DNA of 64,000 nt from contig JALTVI010000018.1 of NCBI GenBank assembly GCA_027049035.1, positions 1-64,000 on the forward strand, in the 5' to 3' direction. Each line of letters starts with the position of its first letter. Within the stretch, counting starts at the first letter, position 1. Below, in pieces: positions 1 to 8,149 of the stretch. The position numbers were made by a program, and so were the translations under genes. The DNA is from Sulfurovum sp. (GTDB lineage: Bacteria > Campylobacterota > Campylobacteria > Campylobacterales > Sulfurovaceae). Under the pieces are notes generated by a model. The model ran no database searches. It saw nothing but the letters and a program-made list of their open reading frames with translations, and was not told the DNA's origin.

Positions 1-433
1 GCAGCTCATAGAGCGTCTTCACCTTGTAGGCAAGCAGCGCTTTGACTTCACCAAGGGAGAGTTTTGCAATGTCCTCATCGATCTTCGATGCCTCTATCAG
101 CGACGTGGTCTTCTGAAAATCCCATACTTTCTGATGAAGTGTCACGCCCGCATTCCAGGCATCTTCATCAACCGTATGGAACTGCCCGTTCACCGGCAGT
201 GCAAAGGTCTGGGTGGGTGCAAAGGTTGCAGAGAGATCGATCTGTGGCAGATAGTCCGCATAGGCGGCATTGTATCCCTGTTCCGCCTGCTGCACCTTGA
301 GCATGAAAGTTTTGACATCCGGGTGGTGCGCGAGCGTTTTTGCAACCGCCTCTTTGAGTGTCAATGTCTGTGCGTAGAGCAGCCCCGTTGCAACCACAAT
401 ACCAATGACAATGCGTTGGGTCAATCGATTCAC
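1..433 (-). CDS. TolC-family outer-membrane efflux protein (N-terminal part)
   Basis: The gene reads leftward and is cut by the window edge; about 144 residues are visible. It begins with GTG at 433 behind an AGGAAG ribosome site. A signal peptide (MNRLTQRIVIGIVVATGLLYA) leads into TLTLKEAVAKTLAHHPDV, the usual opening helix of outer-membrane factor proteins. Further on, AEQGYNAAYADYLPQIDL and VWDFQKTTSLIEASK match the repeated coiled-coil helices of TolC. The family forms trimeric outer-membrane channels that serve RND, ABC or MFS pumps. It lies 59 bp after the ion-channel gene and is probably the next member of the operon starting at 3618. Its partner pump, if any, would lie beyond the left edge. 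Confidence 0.85.
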   Translation of the reverse strand, partial: MNRLTQRIVIGIVVATGLLYAQTLTLKEAVAKTLAHHPDVKTFMLKVQQAEQGYNAAYADYLPQIDLSATFAPTQTFALPVNGQFHTVDEDAWNAGVTLHQKVWDFQKTTSLIEASKIDEDIAKLSLGEVKALLAYKVKTLYEL

Positions 434-492
434 GTGCTTCCTTTGTTGTTTGTAATGACTATCATACCATGTCACTATGAATCCAATGTGAA

Positions 493-1077
493 CTATTTGC
501 CTTTGTTCTGATGCGCATAGATGACGATGGCGACGAATACTCCACCCTGCACCACGCCCAGAATGACTTCGGAGATGACTGCCATCATCGCAGGCAGCGT
601 CTGGGGGATCCAGTCCCCGGAGCCAAGTGTCGTAAAGGTTACGGTCGAAATATACATCGAGGTGATGAAACTGTGCTCCTGAATCATTTTGAGGTTTTCC
701 GGCGGAAACTGTGAATTGAGGTGGAAAAGTGAAAAGACATCGAACATATTGAAGAGGACCGCATAGAAGACAATGGTGATGACTGTAATCTCCAGGTAGA
801 GCAGGACAATCTGTATGAGTGCCAGGTGGATATGGTTCTTCGAACGGCTGAAAATATACACAGCCGCATCGAGCACTCCAAAACGCGCCAGAACGATGTA
901 GAGAATATTGCCTATGAGAATCTCATCGCTGTAGCGCATGAACCATTCGGTATAGCGGGCATGCAGAAAAAGCTCCACCAGCAGCGGTACCAGTACCAGC
1001 GGCAGCACCAAAAAGGCGACCCGTTCACTTTTGATGAAGCGTTTTTCACGCTGCAGGAACTGTGCAAGCATACTCAT
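493..1077 (-). CDS. Two-pore-helix ion channel family protein with atypical filter
   Basis: 194 residues, inner membrane. Hydrophobic segments lie at about 20-40, 56-76, 83-112 and 162-188. A pore-helix region precedes T150-L-G-S-G-D155, in the place where potassium channels carry TVGYGD. The arrangement (pore loop then last helix) resembles the Ion_trans_2 (KcsA-like) fold, but the filter Tyr is Ser and Val is Leu, so potassium selectivity cannot be assumed. The start ATG overlaps the stop of the upstream gene by 4 bases, which suggests translational coupling. I am fairly sure of the channel-like class and unsure of the ion. Confidence 0.7.
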   Translation of the reverse strand: MSMLAQFLQREKRFIKSERVAFLVLPLVLVPLLVELFLHARYTEWFMRYSDEILIGNILYIVLARFGVLDAAVYIFSRSKNHIHLALIQIVLLYLEITVITIVFYAVLFNMFDVFSLFHLNSQFPPENLKMIQEHSFITSMYISTVTFTTLGSGDWIPQTLPAMMAVISEVILGVVQGGVFVAIVIYAHQNKGK

Positions 1078-1394
1078 TGTTTTGACTCCAAAAGTGTCTC
1101 AAAAGCTTCGGTGATCGCTTCGGCGGCAACCAGCCCCTCAAGAAATATCTCTCCATCCAAAACAAGCGTCGGATCTTTTCTGACACCCGCATCGAGCGCC
1201 TTTTGGGTGTCGTGCTCATAATGAAATGCTACCCGCAGCGGCAGGTGCTTGATCGCACAGCTCAGACGCTTGGAGAACTTTGCCGTCGAAACCCTGTCAC
1301 CGTAGAGCACGGCAGAAAAGAGCGGGTACGCCTTTTTGGCGGCATTGAGCACTTCGCCCTCATCCATCGTATGGCATGCTTCATTATTTTGCAT
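1074..1394 (-). CDS. Small thioredoxin-fold-like protein without CxxC
   Basis: 106 residues from the ATG at 1394, chosen because an AGGAG site lies 7 bases upstream; longer readings lack one. The C-terminal half (VRKDPTLVLDGEIFLEG, then AEAITEAFETLL) resembles the cis-proline and last helix of small thioredoxin-like redox proteins. However, there is no CxxC pair, only isolated Cys residues. The start overlaps the end of the upstream membrane-protein gene by 11 bases and the stop overlaps the channel gene by 4, so the three are tightly coupled. A redox or metal-binding role is possible but not shown. Confidence 0.6.
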   Translation of the reverse strand: MQNNEACHTMDEGEVLNAAKKAYPLFSAVLYGDRVSTAKFSKRLSCAIKHLPLRVAFHYEHDTQKALDAGVRKDPTLVLDGEIFLEGLVAAEAITEAFETLLESKQ

Positions 1395-1719
1395 CCAACA
1401 CTCCTTTATTCGTAATCTGATAGAGAAAATCATGCATATCGAAATAGCCGATCATCGCTTCAAAGACCATGCGCCAGCACAGCTCCATACACAGAAACAT
1501 CGTGATAAACACCAGCCAGAACACCGTTTTCTGCCCCGTTGTGAAAGTAGCGTAAAACGCTTTGAGGCGGTCGTTGATTCGTTTGAAAAAGGCTACTCGC
1601 CCAATCAGCTCCTTTCGGAACACATAGAGCACAACGGGCATCAGCACTGCGCCGATATAGTAAAAGACGATCAGCACATCCTGTGTGACGAAAGTATTGA
1701 ACAGCAGTATATCACGCAT
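1384..1719 (-). CDS. Small integral membrane protein, unknown function
   Basis: 111 residues with hydrophobic stretches at about 13-35 (VLIVFYYIGAVLMPVVLYVF) and 63-85 (KTVFWLVFITMFLCMELCW), separated by a basic segment that should face the cytoplasm. I do not recognise the family. It sits 30 bp after the CDF exporter gene and overlaps the next gene, so it is probably made with the transport and channel proteins of this operon. Confidence 0.6.
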   Translation of the reverse strand: MRDILLFNTFVTQDVLIVFYYIGAVLMPVVLYVFRKELIGRVAFFKRINDRLKAFYATFTTGQKTVFWLVFITMFLCMELCWRMVFEAMIGYFDMHDFLYQITNKGVLDAK

Positions 1720-1749
1720 GAATCCCCTTTGAAAACAGCCTTTCCAATA

Positions 1750-2643
1750 CTACACTATTTTCTCTTTGTTATCCTCTCTGCCGTACTCACACTGAAACGT
1801 TGTATGTTCAATGTCGTATGTATCGTGTAGCTTCTTCTCAAGTCGGTCGATGACCCTGTTTGAAGCGGAGAGTGCTACATCTTCTTTGAAATCGAGATGC
1901 GCTTCGAGGTTGACCTGATGGTCGTTTAGCTTCCAGATGTGGATGTGGTGTACATCCGCAATCTCCGGTTCGGCCTCTATGGCTTTGACCACCTCATCCA
2001 CATCGATGCCCTCTGGCGTAAACTGCATCAAAATCGCGCTGCTCTCTTTTACCAATCCGAACGATGCCCAGATGAGGTAGAGCGCGATCAGTGCGGAGAT
2101 GAGAGGATCGATCCAGAAGATGCCGAAGTAGTACATCAGCACCCCACCAAGCACGACGGCAACAGATGTCATCACATCGGTCAGCAGATGCAGGTAGGTG
2201 GCCCTGACGTTCATACTCTCTTTGGAGTCCTCTTTGACAAGGAGCACGCTTGCCGTGTTAAGTACAATACTCAACGTACCAAGCCCGATGACCCATACCG
2301 AATTGATGGGTTCGGGGTGATAGAACTTGTGAAACGCTTCGACAATCAAAAAGACCGCAATACCAATGAGTACCGAAGCGTTGAAGAGCGCGGCAAGTAT
2401 CTCGGCACGCTTGTAGCCAAATGTCCGCTGCGCATCATTGGGACGTGCCGCCATACGGTTTGCCACATAGGCGATGACGAGTGCCAGCACATCACTGAAG
2501 TTGTGCATCGCGTCACTCAGCAGTGCCAGCGACCCGGAGATGATCCCTCCCACGATCTGCGAAAGCGTGATGATGACATTGAGGACGATCGTCCAGAAGA
2601 GGTTCCTGCCGCTTACTTCATGATGATGGTGGTGTCCGCTCAC
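1750..2643 (-). CDS. Cation diffusion facilitator (CzcD/ZitB-like, zinc type)
   Basis: 297 residues, starting with GTG at 2643 (AAAGGA site upstream). A His-rich N-terminus (HHHHH at residues 4-8) precedes six transmembrane helices and a cytoplasmic domain ending in a His-rich dimerisation region (DVHHIHIWKL). HxxxD is present in helix 2 (HNFSD) and helix 5 (HLLTD). This is the HD-HD site of zinc/cobalt/cadmium exporters of the CzcD/ZitB group, which exchange metal for protons. It is the second gene of the operon, 12 bp after the Tat-exported protein, and is likely controlled from the operator at 3645-3671. Confidence 0.92.
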   Translation of the reverse strand: MSGHHHHHEVSGRNLFWTIVLNVIITLSQIVGGIISGSLALLSDAMHNFSDVLALVIAYVANRMAARPNDAQRTFGYKRAEILAALFNASVLIGIAVFLIVEAFHKFYHPEPINSVWVIGLGTLSIVLNTASVLLVKEDSKESMNVRATYLHLLTDVMTSVAVVLGGVLMYYFGIFWIDPLISALIALYLIWASFGLVKESSAILMQFTPEGIDVDEVVKAIEAEPEIADVHHIHIWKLNDHQVNLEAHLDFKEDVALSASNRVIDRLEKKLHDTYDIEHTTFQCEYGREDNKEKIV

Positions 2644-2655
2644 AGGCTATCCTTT

Positions 2656-3618
2656 CTACGCATGGTTCTTCAGTATAATTGTCTCATAAAAAGGCTCAAC
2701 CGGCCCTTCGACAATGTATGGGAATATTTTCATCACATCTGCTCTGAAACGCGGGTCGATGTGTGAGTTCTCATGGTCATAGACACTTTCCCAGACACCG
2801 TGGAAGAGGTAGTGTGTCTTGTCTCCGTCGGAAAAGGCGCTTTGCAGAATTTCTGTCGAAACCGCTCTTCTGTAGTGGAGGTTCTGGTACGATCCGGGAA
2901 TACCTTTGGGAAATTTCGGATTGTAGTCGTAGTCCCCTTTTGCCGGGCGGAATGTATTTTGTGCTACTTTCAGCAAAGAGGTACTCTTTTCATTGAATAC
3001 CTTTCTGTCTTTGGTGAAGATACCGACGTGGTTGTTCACGGTAATGTAGCGGTTTGTCGGCTTGTCCTTCTGTTCTTTGAGGAACTTCACGATGGCAGAT
3101 TCACTTGTATAGATATGCTCTCTATCGCCGGCTGCAACGGTTTTGTAGACCCCTTCGTGGTAGTTCTTGCTCAACGGGCCGTATTTTGCGATGATCTTGG
3201 CAAACCATTTTGTCGTACCCGACGCCATCAGGTCATGGTAGTTCTCGAAACGGACGAAAAGTGAGTAGAAGAGCGGAAGCGACCCCTCTTTGCTCGCATC
3301 GAAATAGGCACTTTGCAGCACCCCTTTGAGATTGGTAGGATAGTTGTGCACCATCGTCGAGTCACCGACCATGTTTTTAAGCTGGAGAGACAAAAAGCCC
3401 TTTTTCTTTCCAAGTGCCTCGGCATACTCGTTGACATGTTTGAGCATATCGTCTTTGAACTTGCCCATAATACGGAATTCGAAATAGAGGGTTACCGGCC
3501 CTTCAGGCGTCTTTTCGCCTTTGGCAGGTTTGACCATACTCGCACTTGCCAGACTTGGCATCATCGCCATCGATCCTGCTGCGAGTGCTGCACCTCTTAA
3601 AAAATCTCTTCTTTGCAT
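2656..3618 (-). CDS. Tat-exported protein of unknown function
   Basis: 320 residues. The N-terminus carries a twin-arginine signal (RRDFLRGAALAAGSMAMM) with an Ala-rich cleavage region ending near residue 27, so a folded protein with a cofactor is probably exported. The mature part holds two similar-looking halves with short beta-strand/helix patterns (VTLYFEFRIMGKF at about 42; THYLFHGVWESVYDH at about 265). This loosely suggests a dimeric alpha-beta barrel, but no family is recognised with confidence. It is the first gene of the minus-strand operon and its start lies 26 bp from the shared operator. Confidence 0.75.
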   Translation of the reverse strand: MQRRDFLRGAALAAGSMAMMPSLASASMVKPAKGEKTPEGPVTLYFEFRIMGKFKDDMLKHVNEYAEALGKKKGFLSLQLKNMVGDSTMVHNYPTNLKGVLQSAYFDASKEGSLPLFYSLFVRFENYHDLMASGTTKWFAKIIAKYGPLSKNYHEGVYKTVAAGDREHIYTSESAIVKFLKEQKDKPTNRYITVNNHVGIFTKDRKVFNEKSTSLLKVAQNTFRPAKGDYDYNPKFPKGIPGSYQNLHYRRAVSTEILQSAFSDGDKTHYLFHGVWESVYDHENSHIDPRFRADVMKIFPYIVEGPVEPFYETIILKNHA

Positions 3619-3644
3619 GATAATTCCTTTATTGATATTTTTGA

Positions 3645-3671
3645 GTTAACCAACTGGTTAGTTAATTATAG
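3645..3671 (-). promoter_or_regulatory. Promoter with TetR-type operator (copy 1)
   Basis: A TATAAT -10 hexamer on the minus strand (forward 3665-3670) is overlapped by an inverted repeat. The 20 bases at 3652-3671 match 19/20 bases of 17455-17474, in front of the TetR gene, including the -10 hexamer. The right half site TAGTTAATT is identical; the left half is weaker (6/9). It lies just upstream of the Tat-protein gene at 3618. Binding by the TetR protein at 16795-17436 is inferred. Confidence 0.7.
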
Positions 3672-4016
3672 GCTACTCTTTCTTAATTTATTATTAAAGA
3701 ACGTTTTCCCCTATTTATTGTAGGGATTTTTTATAATTATTGACAGCATCTTTGAAAAGATTTAAAAGTGAGGTAATGTTCAATCAGTGTTCACTGTTTT
3801 CAGTAATTTGTATTTTTCATACAACAAAAGTGCACAATTCATTCTGGATGATACATGACAAGAGGGGAGTACAGTACCGTGCAGACATGCATTGGTAGCG
3901 GATGGGAGTGCTTATAATGATATCACTATCTGTATTTTAGACAAAAACCGATAAAGTAATTGCATGCACTTTTCTTCTGATCAGTGACAGAATATGCTTA
4001 ACGGAGTCAGCACATC
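3672..4016. other. Non-coding spacer between divergent genes
   Basis: AT-rich spacer between the leftward operon (starts 3618) and the rightward APC permease (4017). I see no plausible gene. An AAAATAGG-like A/T-rich stretch and several short palindromes are present, but no convincing terminator or riboswitch. The permease promoter should lie in the last 100 bases; a CGGAG ribosome site lies just before its ATG. Confidence 0.5.
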
Positions 4017-5243
4017 ATGGAAGGCAACAATAGCGGTACCGGTCTCAAACGTGTCATTTCCCTGCCTTTGCTTGTCTTTTACGGTCTGGGGAACATTCTT
4101 GGTGCCGGCATTTATGTTCTCATAGGAAAAATAGCCGGTATCAGCGGCATCTATACACCCATGGCCTTTTTGCTGGCTTCAATCGTCGTGCTCTTTACTG
4201 CGCTCTCCTACTCGGAGCTCTCTGCACGGTACCCCGTCAGCGCAGGTGAAGCCGTCTACATATATGAAGGTCTGGGCAGCAGGAGGCTGTCTCTCGTCAT
4301 TGGCCTGGCCATTTCGCTCAGCGGCATTCTCTCGGCAGCTACACTCATCGACGGCTTCTATGGCTACTTCAGTACCTTCGTTACGCTGCCGGAATACCTT
4401 GTCTCCGGTATTTTGGTAGCACTATTGACGCTGGTAGCTCTATGGGGCATAGGCGAATCCGTCAAAGCCGCATCGCTGTTCACGCTCATCGAAGTTTCAG
4501 GTCTGCTGCTTGTAATCTACGTAGCCGCACCCTATGTCAGCCTCGAAGACTTGACACTCAAAAAAATCATTCCGCCGCTTGACGGGTCTATACTCAACAG
4601 TATCGTCCTGGGAGCGTTTCTGGCCTTTTACGCCTTCATAGGCTTTGAGGATATGGTCAATATTGCCCAGGAGGTCAAAGCGCCTGAAAAGACTATGCCC
4701 AGGGCTATTATGCTCTCACTCTTTATTGCTACCTTGCTGTATATAGCCATCGCCCTGGTGACACTCGCAGCTGTTCCGGTCACCTCCCTGGCAGCCTCTG
4801 ACGCGCCGTTGGCTCTGGTGTATGAAACGGCAACAGGGGAAAAAGCTGCTATCCTCAGCCTTATCGGCATGTTTGCCGTACTCAACGGCGTACTCATACA
4901 GATCATTATGGTCTCACGTATCCTTTACGGCATGAGCAGCGAAGGATGGCTTCCCCGCTTTCTCTCTTCAGTCAATACCAAAACAGCAACCCCGGTGAAT
5001 GCAACCCTTCTCACCGCACTGGTCACATTTACCCTGACACTGCTGCTGCCGCTGCTGACACTGGCACAGTCAACCAGTTTCCTGATTTTGACGATATTTA
5101 CACTGGTGAACATTTCCCTCATCCGCATCAAGCTGAAACATCCCGCTCCTGAGGGCGTGAGAACCTATCCGATGTGGGTACCTGTAACTGCCGTAGTGCT
5201 CAATCTGGTAATGCTCGGGCTTCAAACCTTTTCTCTGTTTTAA
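4017..5243 (+). CDS. APC-family amino acid permease
   Basis: 408 residues, about 11-12 transmembrane helices, inner membrane. The first helix carries the glycine-rich GLGNILGAGIYVLIG typical of the APC superfamily, and a later helix has AFYAFIGFEDMVNIAQEVKAPEKTMPRAI, the family's consensus loop. It probably moves an amino acid or amine with protons; the substrate cannot be read from sequence. The start is the ATG behind CGGAG. It stands alone on the plus strand among minus-strand genes and ends 32 bp from the convergent CDF gene. Confidence 0.88.
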   Translation: MEGNNSGTGLKRVISLPLLVFYGLGNILGAGIYVLIGKIAGISGIYTPMAFLLASIVVLFTALSYSELSARYPVSAGEAVYIYEGLGSRRLSLVIGLAISLSGILSAATLIDGFYGYFSTFVTLPEYLVSGILVALLTLVALWGIGESVKAASLFTLIEVSGLLLVIYVAAPYVSLEDLTLKKIIPPLDGSILNSIVLGAFLAFYAFIGFEDMVNIAQEVKAPEKTMPRAIMLSLFIATLLYIAIALVTLAAVPVTSLAASDAPLALVYETATGEKAAILSLIGMFAVLNGVLIQIIMVSRILYGMSSEGWLPRFLSSVNTKTATPVNATLLTALVTFTLTLLLPLLTLAQSTSFLILTIFTLVNISLIRIKLKHPAPEGVRTYPMWVPVTAVVLNLVMLGLQTFSLF

Positions 5244-5275
5244 AAGCCGTATGCATACACAGTCGCTTTTCACTT

Positions 5276-6442
5276 TTATGATTTGTCAGCAGTTGAACAC
5301 TCTACCTCAATATTGAGTGCCTCGAACAGTGTCAAAATATTTTCGTCAAGGTCCGCTTTCCCCATCACGATTTTGTCTGTATGGATGGAAAGCAGGTAGG
5401 CAACCAGTCTGAACGCCTTTCCTTTGGGTGCATCTGCCGCAGGATTTCTCACCATTTCCCGGCTTATCTGTTTATGATCCTCACCGATATGCGTAATCTC
5501 CAGCCATGCCGTCTGGCCGAAGTGTTCACTCAGATGTTTTTTGTCCGCACTGAAGAGCCTGACAACAGTTCTGTAGGGCGGGTGGTCGGGCTCGTAATGA
5601 ATTGTCACCGCTTCGAGTGCATCAATCGCCTCATGCAGCCTGTTCACCACCGCATCGATGCTTTTGTGCGCTTTCGCGGTAGCAACCTCAGCAACATTCA
5701 ACTCAATATCGGCAAAGTAGACACTGCCGGATTTACGCACTCTCAGATAATTGATATCGGTAATGTCAGGTGCAGCCATGACAATATTTTTAATCGTCTC
5801 ATTCATTTCAATATCGGCGGCATCGAGCAGAGAAAGCAACCCCTCTTTCAGTACGTCGTAAGCCCCTTTGAGGATCATCAGTACGATGATGATCACCGAG
5901 ACCTCCTGGGCGTAAGGTACCTTGTAGTGGTGTGCAATCAGACCGATGACGACGATCATCCCCGCTCCGATGTCTCCCAGCCAGTTTACTGCATCGGCTT
6001 TGACACCCGGCGAACCGAGCCGCTGTGCCGCTTTGAGCTCGAAAAAGTAGAAAATATACTGTATGAGGACGATTGCCAGAATGAATCCCACCGTGGTCCA
6101 GATCTCTTCAGGCGTTTTGATACCCGCTTCGAAAAAGACCGAATGGATGATCTCGTAGCCCGCATAGAGGATACCCAGCCCGCCAAGCACCGCCGCCATA
6201 TCTTCAAGCTTGTGCAGACCGTAGGGGAAACGCTCCGATTTGTGGGCAGCGAAAAAGAGTGCAAGGAAGATGAGCAGCGCTCCGAAGACATCGGAGATGG
6301 AGTGGATACCGTCTGCGACAACAAGCGTAGAGCCCATCATCCATCCCCATCCCAGCTTGGCTGCGGCCAGCGCAGCATTGAGCAGCGTGGAGAAGAAGAG
6401 CCAGCGCTGCTTTTCGTCGGTTTTGCGTATGTAGCTGATCAT
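5276..6442 (-). CDS. CDF cation transporter fused to a NifX/NifB-like domain
   Basis: 388 residues. Residues 1 to about 210 form the six-helix CDF core, then a cytoplasmic ferredoxin-like domain up to about 285. Helix 2 has H47xxxD51, but helix 5 has N153xxxD157, so the His expected in zinc exporters is Asn. From about 292 the chain continues into a domain with LSEHFGQTAWLEI, VRNP and DKIVMGKADLDENILTLFEALNIEV. These match the dinitrogenase iron-molybdenum cofactor (NifX/NifB C-terminal, PF02579) pattern. It may sense or hold a metal or cluster that controls transport. It is separate from the nearby CDF at 1750-2643 and may be transcribed alone. Confidence 0.85.
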   Translation of the reverse strand: MISYIRKTDEKQRWLFFSTLLNAALAAAKLGWGWMMGSTLVVADGIHSISDVFGALLIFLALFFAAHKSERFPYGLHKLEDMAAVLGGLGILYAGYEIIHSVFFEAGIKTPEEIWTTVGFILAIVLIQYIFYFFELKAAQRLGSPGVKADAVNWLGDIGAGMIVVIGLIAHHYKVPYAQEVSVIIIVLMILKGAYDVLKEGLLSLLDAADIEMNETIKNIVMAAPDITDINYLRVRKSGSVYFADIELNVAEVATAKAHKSIDAVVNRLHEAIDALEAVTIHYEPDHPPYRTVVRLFSADKKHLSEHFGQTAWLEITHIGEDHKQISREMVRNPAADAPKGKAFRLVAYLLSIHTDKIVMGKADLDENILTLFEALNIEVECSTADKS

Positions 6443-6474
6443 TATCTTTTACCTTTCCTGTCTACAGATATTTT

Positions 6475-7215
6475 TCACTTCCTGCTTCTCTTCTCAGGGG
6501 CAATGCGCTCTACATTTTTGTTGATTACATCGCTACGGGAGCCAATATCATCAATGTTAAAACGGTATTGGTACCCTTTGAGTTCTTCTATCTTCAAGAG
6601 CTTTTTAGTATCTGTGTAGAGCATATGCTTCATCGCTTCAAACGCCAGTTTTTCGACCTCATCGATATCTTCGGGAGTAACCTTCTGTTGCGCTTTCTGT
6701 TTGGCCTTGATCTTTTCCTCTTTGCGTTTGAGCGCTTTGAGAAAGGCTTTGTCCCTGAGTGAGACTTTGTAGGTTTTACCCGTGGAGATACGTTGCACGA
6801 TGAACGCACCGCCAAGACTGTTGTCAAGCGAGAGGGTTTTGTGGTTGATGCGCGCGCCGCTCATCAGCGCCGAGGTGTCCACCAGACAGGGGCTGTTTTT
6901 TGCCACGACCCTGATGTCCGTTCTATCGATCACCCCGTCGTCAAAGAGCTTTGGAAGCACATGGGAGAGCTCCACATAGGCAAGTACCAATCCGTCACAC
7001 AGATGCCCGTGTGCCCGCGAAAGGGTTTTGATGTCAAGCTTTTTGGGGTAGAGGTTGTAGCGTCCCAGCGCACTGTCGGTATCACGCACCATTACAGGTG
7101 TGGCGTTAGGTGCGTTTTTCACACGCTTTTCATAAAAGGCATCGTCGATGTTCAGATGCTCCGAGGCACATGCCGAAACAACAGCAAGTGTCAGGAGCAT
7201 ACCGGCCCTACGCAT
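6475..7215 (-). CDS. FmdE-like lipoprotein
   Basis: 246 residues. The signal ends in a lipobox (VVSAC, Cys16), so the protein is probably lipid-anchored in the periplasm. Residues about 67-85 read SRAHGHLCDGLVLAYVEL, matching the GHxCxG metal-binding signature of FmdE-type proteins (PF02663, named from formylmethanofuran dehydrogenase operons), followed by a further conserved-looking Cys (NSPCLVDT). A Lys-rich helical segment follows at about 155-180. FmdE domains usually bind zinc, iron or molybdenum-related ligands; the role here is unknown. It is the last gene of the six-gene operon and overlaps the small thioredoxin gene by 8 bases. Confidence 0.75.
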   Translation of the reverse strand: MRRAGMLLTLAVVSACASEHLNIDDAFYEKRVKNAPNATPVMVRDTDSALGRYNLYPKKLDIKTLSRAHGHLCDGLVLAYVELSHVLPKLFDDGVIDRTDIRVVAKNSPCLVDTSALMSGARINHKTLSLDNSLGGAFIVQRISTGKTYKVSLRDKAFLKALKRKEEKIKAKQKAQQKVTPEDIDEVEKLAFEAMKHMLYTDTKKLLKIEELKGYQYRFNIDDIGSRSDVINKNVERIAPEKRSRK

Positions 7216-7459
7216 TGTGCTTCGCCTCTTCGATGAGCTTTACAACCTCATCGATACTAAGCACCTTTCCTGTCGAGACCACTTTGCCATCGATCACCAG
7301 TCCGGGGGTACTGACGACATTATACTTCATGATCTCCATAATGTCATCGACCTTGACCACCTCATGAAAACCACCCACTTGGGCGACTGCCTGCTCCACT
7401 ACCTTTTCAAGTGCCACACACTTGGCACATCCTGTTCCCAGAATTTCTATTTTCATCAT
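7208..7459 (-). CDS. Small thioredoxin-family protein (redox-active disulfide type)
   Basis: 83 residues: the compact thioredoxin fold of the 'redox-active disulfide protein 2' family, with CAKC at residues 10-13 and the cis-proline region STPGLVIDG. These proteins shuttle disulfides or bind metals and often accompany permease and ArsR genes. No signal peptide is present, so it should be cytoplasmic. It is the fifth gene of the operon, 14 bp after the rubrerythrin gene. Its core is closely similar to the C-terminal domain of the fusion protein at 8150-8665, suggesting duplication within the operon. Confidence 0.88.
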   Translation of the reverse strand: MMKIEILGTGCAKCVALEKVVEQAVAQVGGFHEVVKVDDIMEIMKYNVVSTPGLVIDGKVVSTGKVLSIDEVVKLIEEAKHNA

Positions 7460-7473
7460 CTCTCTCTTTTAAA

Positions 7474-8130
7474 CTATTTTGTTTCCACTTTACGTGAAAA
7501 ATACTCTTTTGGATGGGCACAAACAGGACATTTTTCCGGTGCTTTTTTCCCGTAATGGACATGCCCGCATACTTCACAGATCCACACTTCTTCATCTTCA
7601 CTTTCAAATTCATGCCCTTCGCTTAGGCGCGCAAGCAGTTCTTTGTACATCTTCTCATGTTCAACTTCAACCTTTCCGATGTTCCGAAAGAGTCTTGCCG
7701 CTTCATTGTGGCCTTCCTCTTTGGCAATAGCAGCAAAATCAGGATACATCGTCAAGTTTTCATAACTTTCGCCGGCAATAGCATCTTTTAAATTTTCCAA
7801 TGTATCGTTCCATGATGCTTCAGAATGGTTTTTCATACGGTTGTACAGAGCCAGCTCAAGTTTTGCATGCTCTTTTTCATTGTTCGCTGCACGCTGAAAA
7901 TGTGCCGCAATATCACGATACCCCTCTTTCTGCGCTACCTTTGCATAATACTCATAACGGTTCCTTGCCTGGGATTCACCTGCAAAAGCTTTTAGCAGAT
8001 TGACCAGTGTCACATCGGCAGTAATGGACGACATCGCCTGTCCGCAGCAGTGCAGCTCTCCGCCGCCGACTTCCTGTACCTCCACTACATTTCCGCAAAT
8101 GTCACATTTATAGCTTTCATATTTTTTCAT
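7474..8130 (-). CDS. Rubrerythrin with desulforedoxin-like N-terminus
   Basis: 218 residues from the ATG at 8130 (AGGAAGGAA upstream). Three parts are visible: an N-terminal Cys4 knuckle (CDIC then HCCG, residues 8-32) like desulforedoxin/superoxide reductase; a ferritin-like di-iron domain with paired E and ExxH motifs (GESQARNRYEYY, NEKEH, GESYENL, EVEHEKMY); and a C-terminal rubredoxin knot (CEVCGHV and CPVC). Rubrerythrins reduce hydrogen peroxide in the cytoplasm of anaerobes and microaerophiles. Its position inside a permease/rhodanese/thioredoxin operon suggests defence against peroxide arising with metal or sulfur stress. Confidence 0.92.
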   Translation of the reverse strand: MKKYESYKCDICGNVVEVQEVGGGELHCCGQAMSSITADVTLVNLLKAFAGESQARNRYEYYAKVAQKEGYRDIAAHFQRAANNEKEHAKLELALYNRMKNHSEASWNDTLENLKDAIAGESYENLTMYPDFAAIAKEEGHNEAARLFRNIGKVEVEHEKMYKELLARLSEGHEFESEDEEVWICEVCGHVHYGKKAPEKCPVCAHPKEYFSRKVETK

Positions 8131-8149
8131 ACTCTGTTCCTTCCTCTCA

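Noticed and set aside
3672-4016. Possible small gene or RNA in the 345-bp spacer
   Set aside because: No open frame with a ribosome site, and no strong hairpin followed by T-run.
5381-6619. 412-codon open frame on the plus strand
   Set aside because: Antisense to the CDF-NifX gene; no domain or signal is recognisable and it has no ribosome site.
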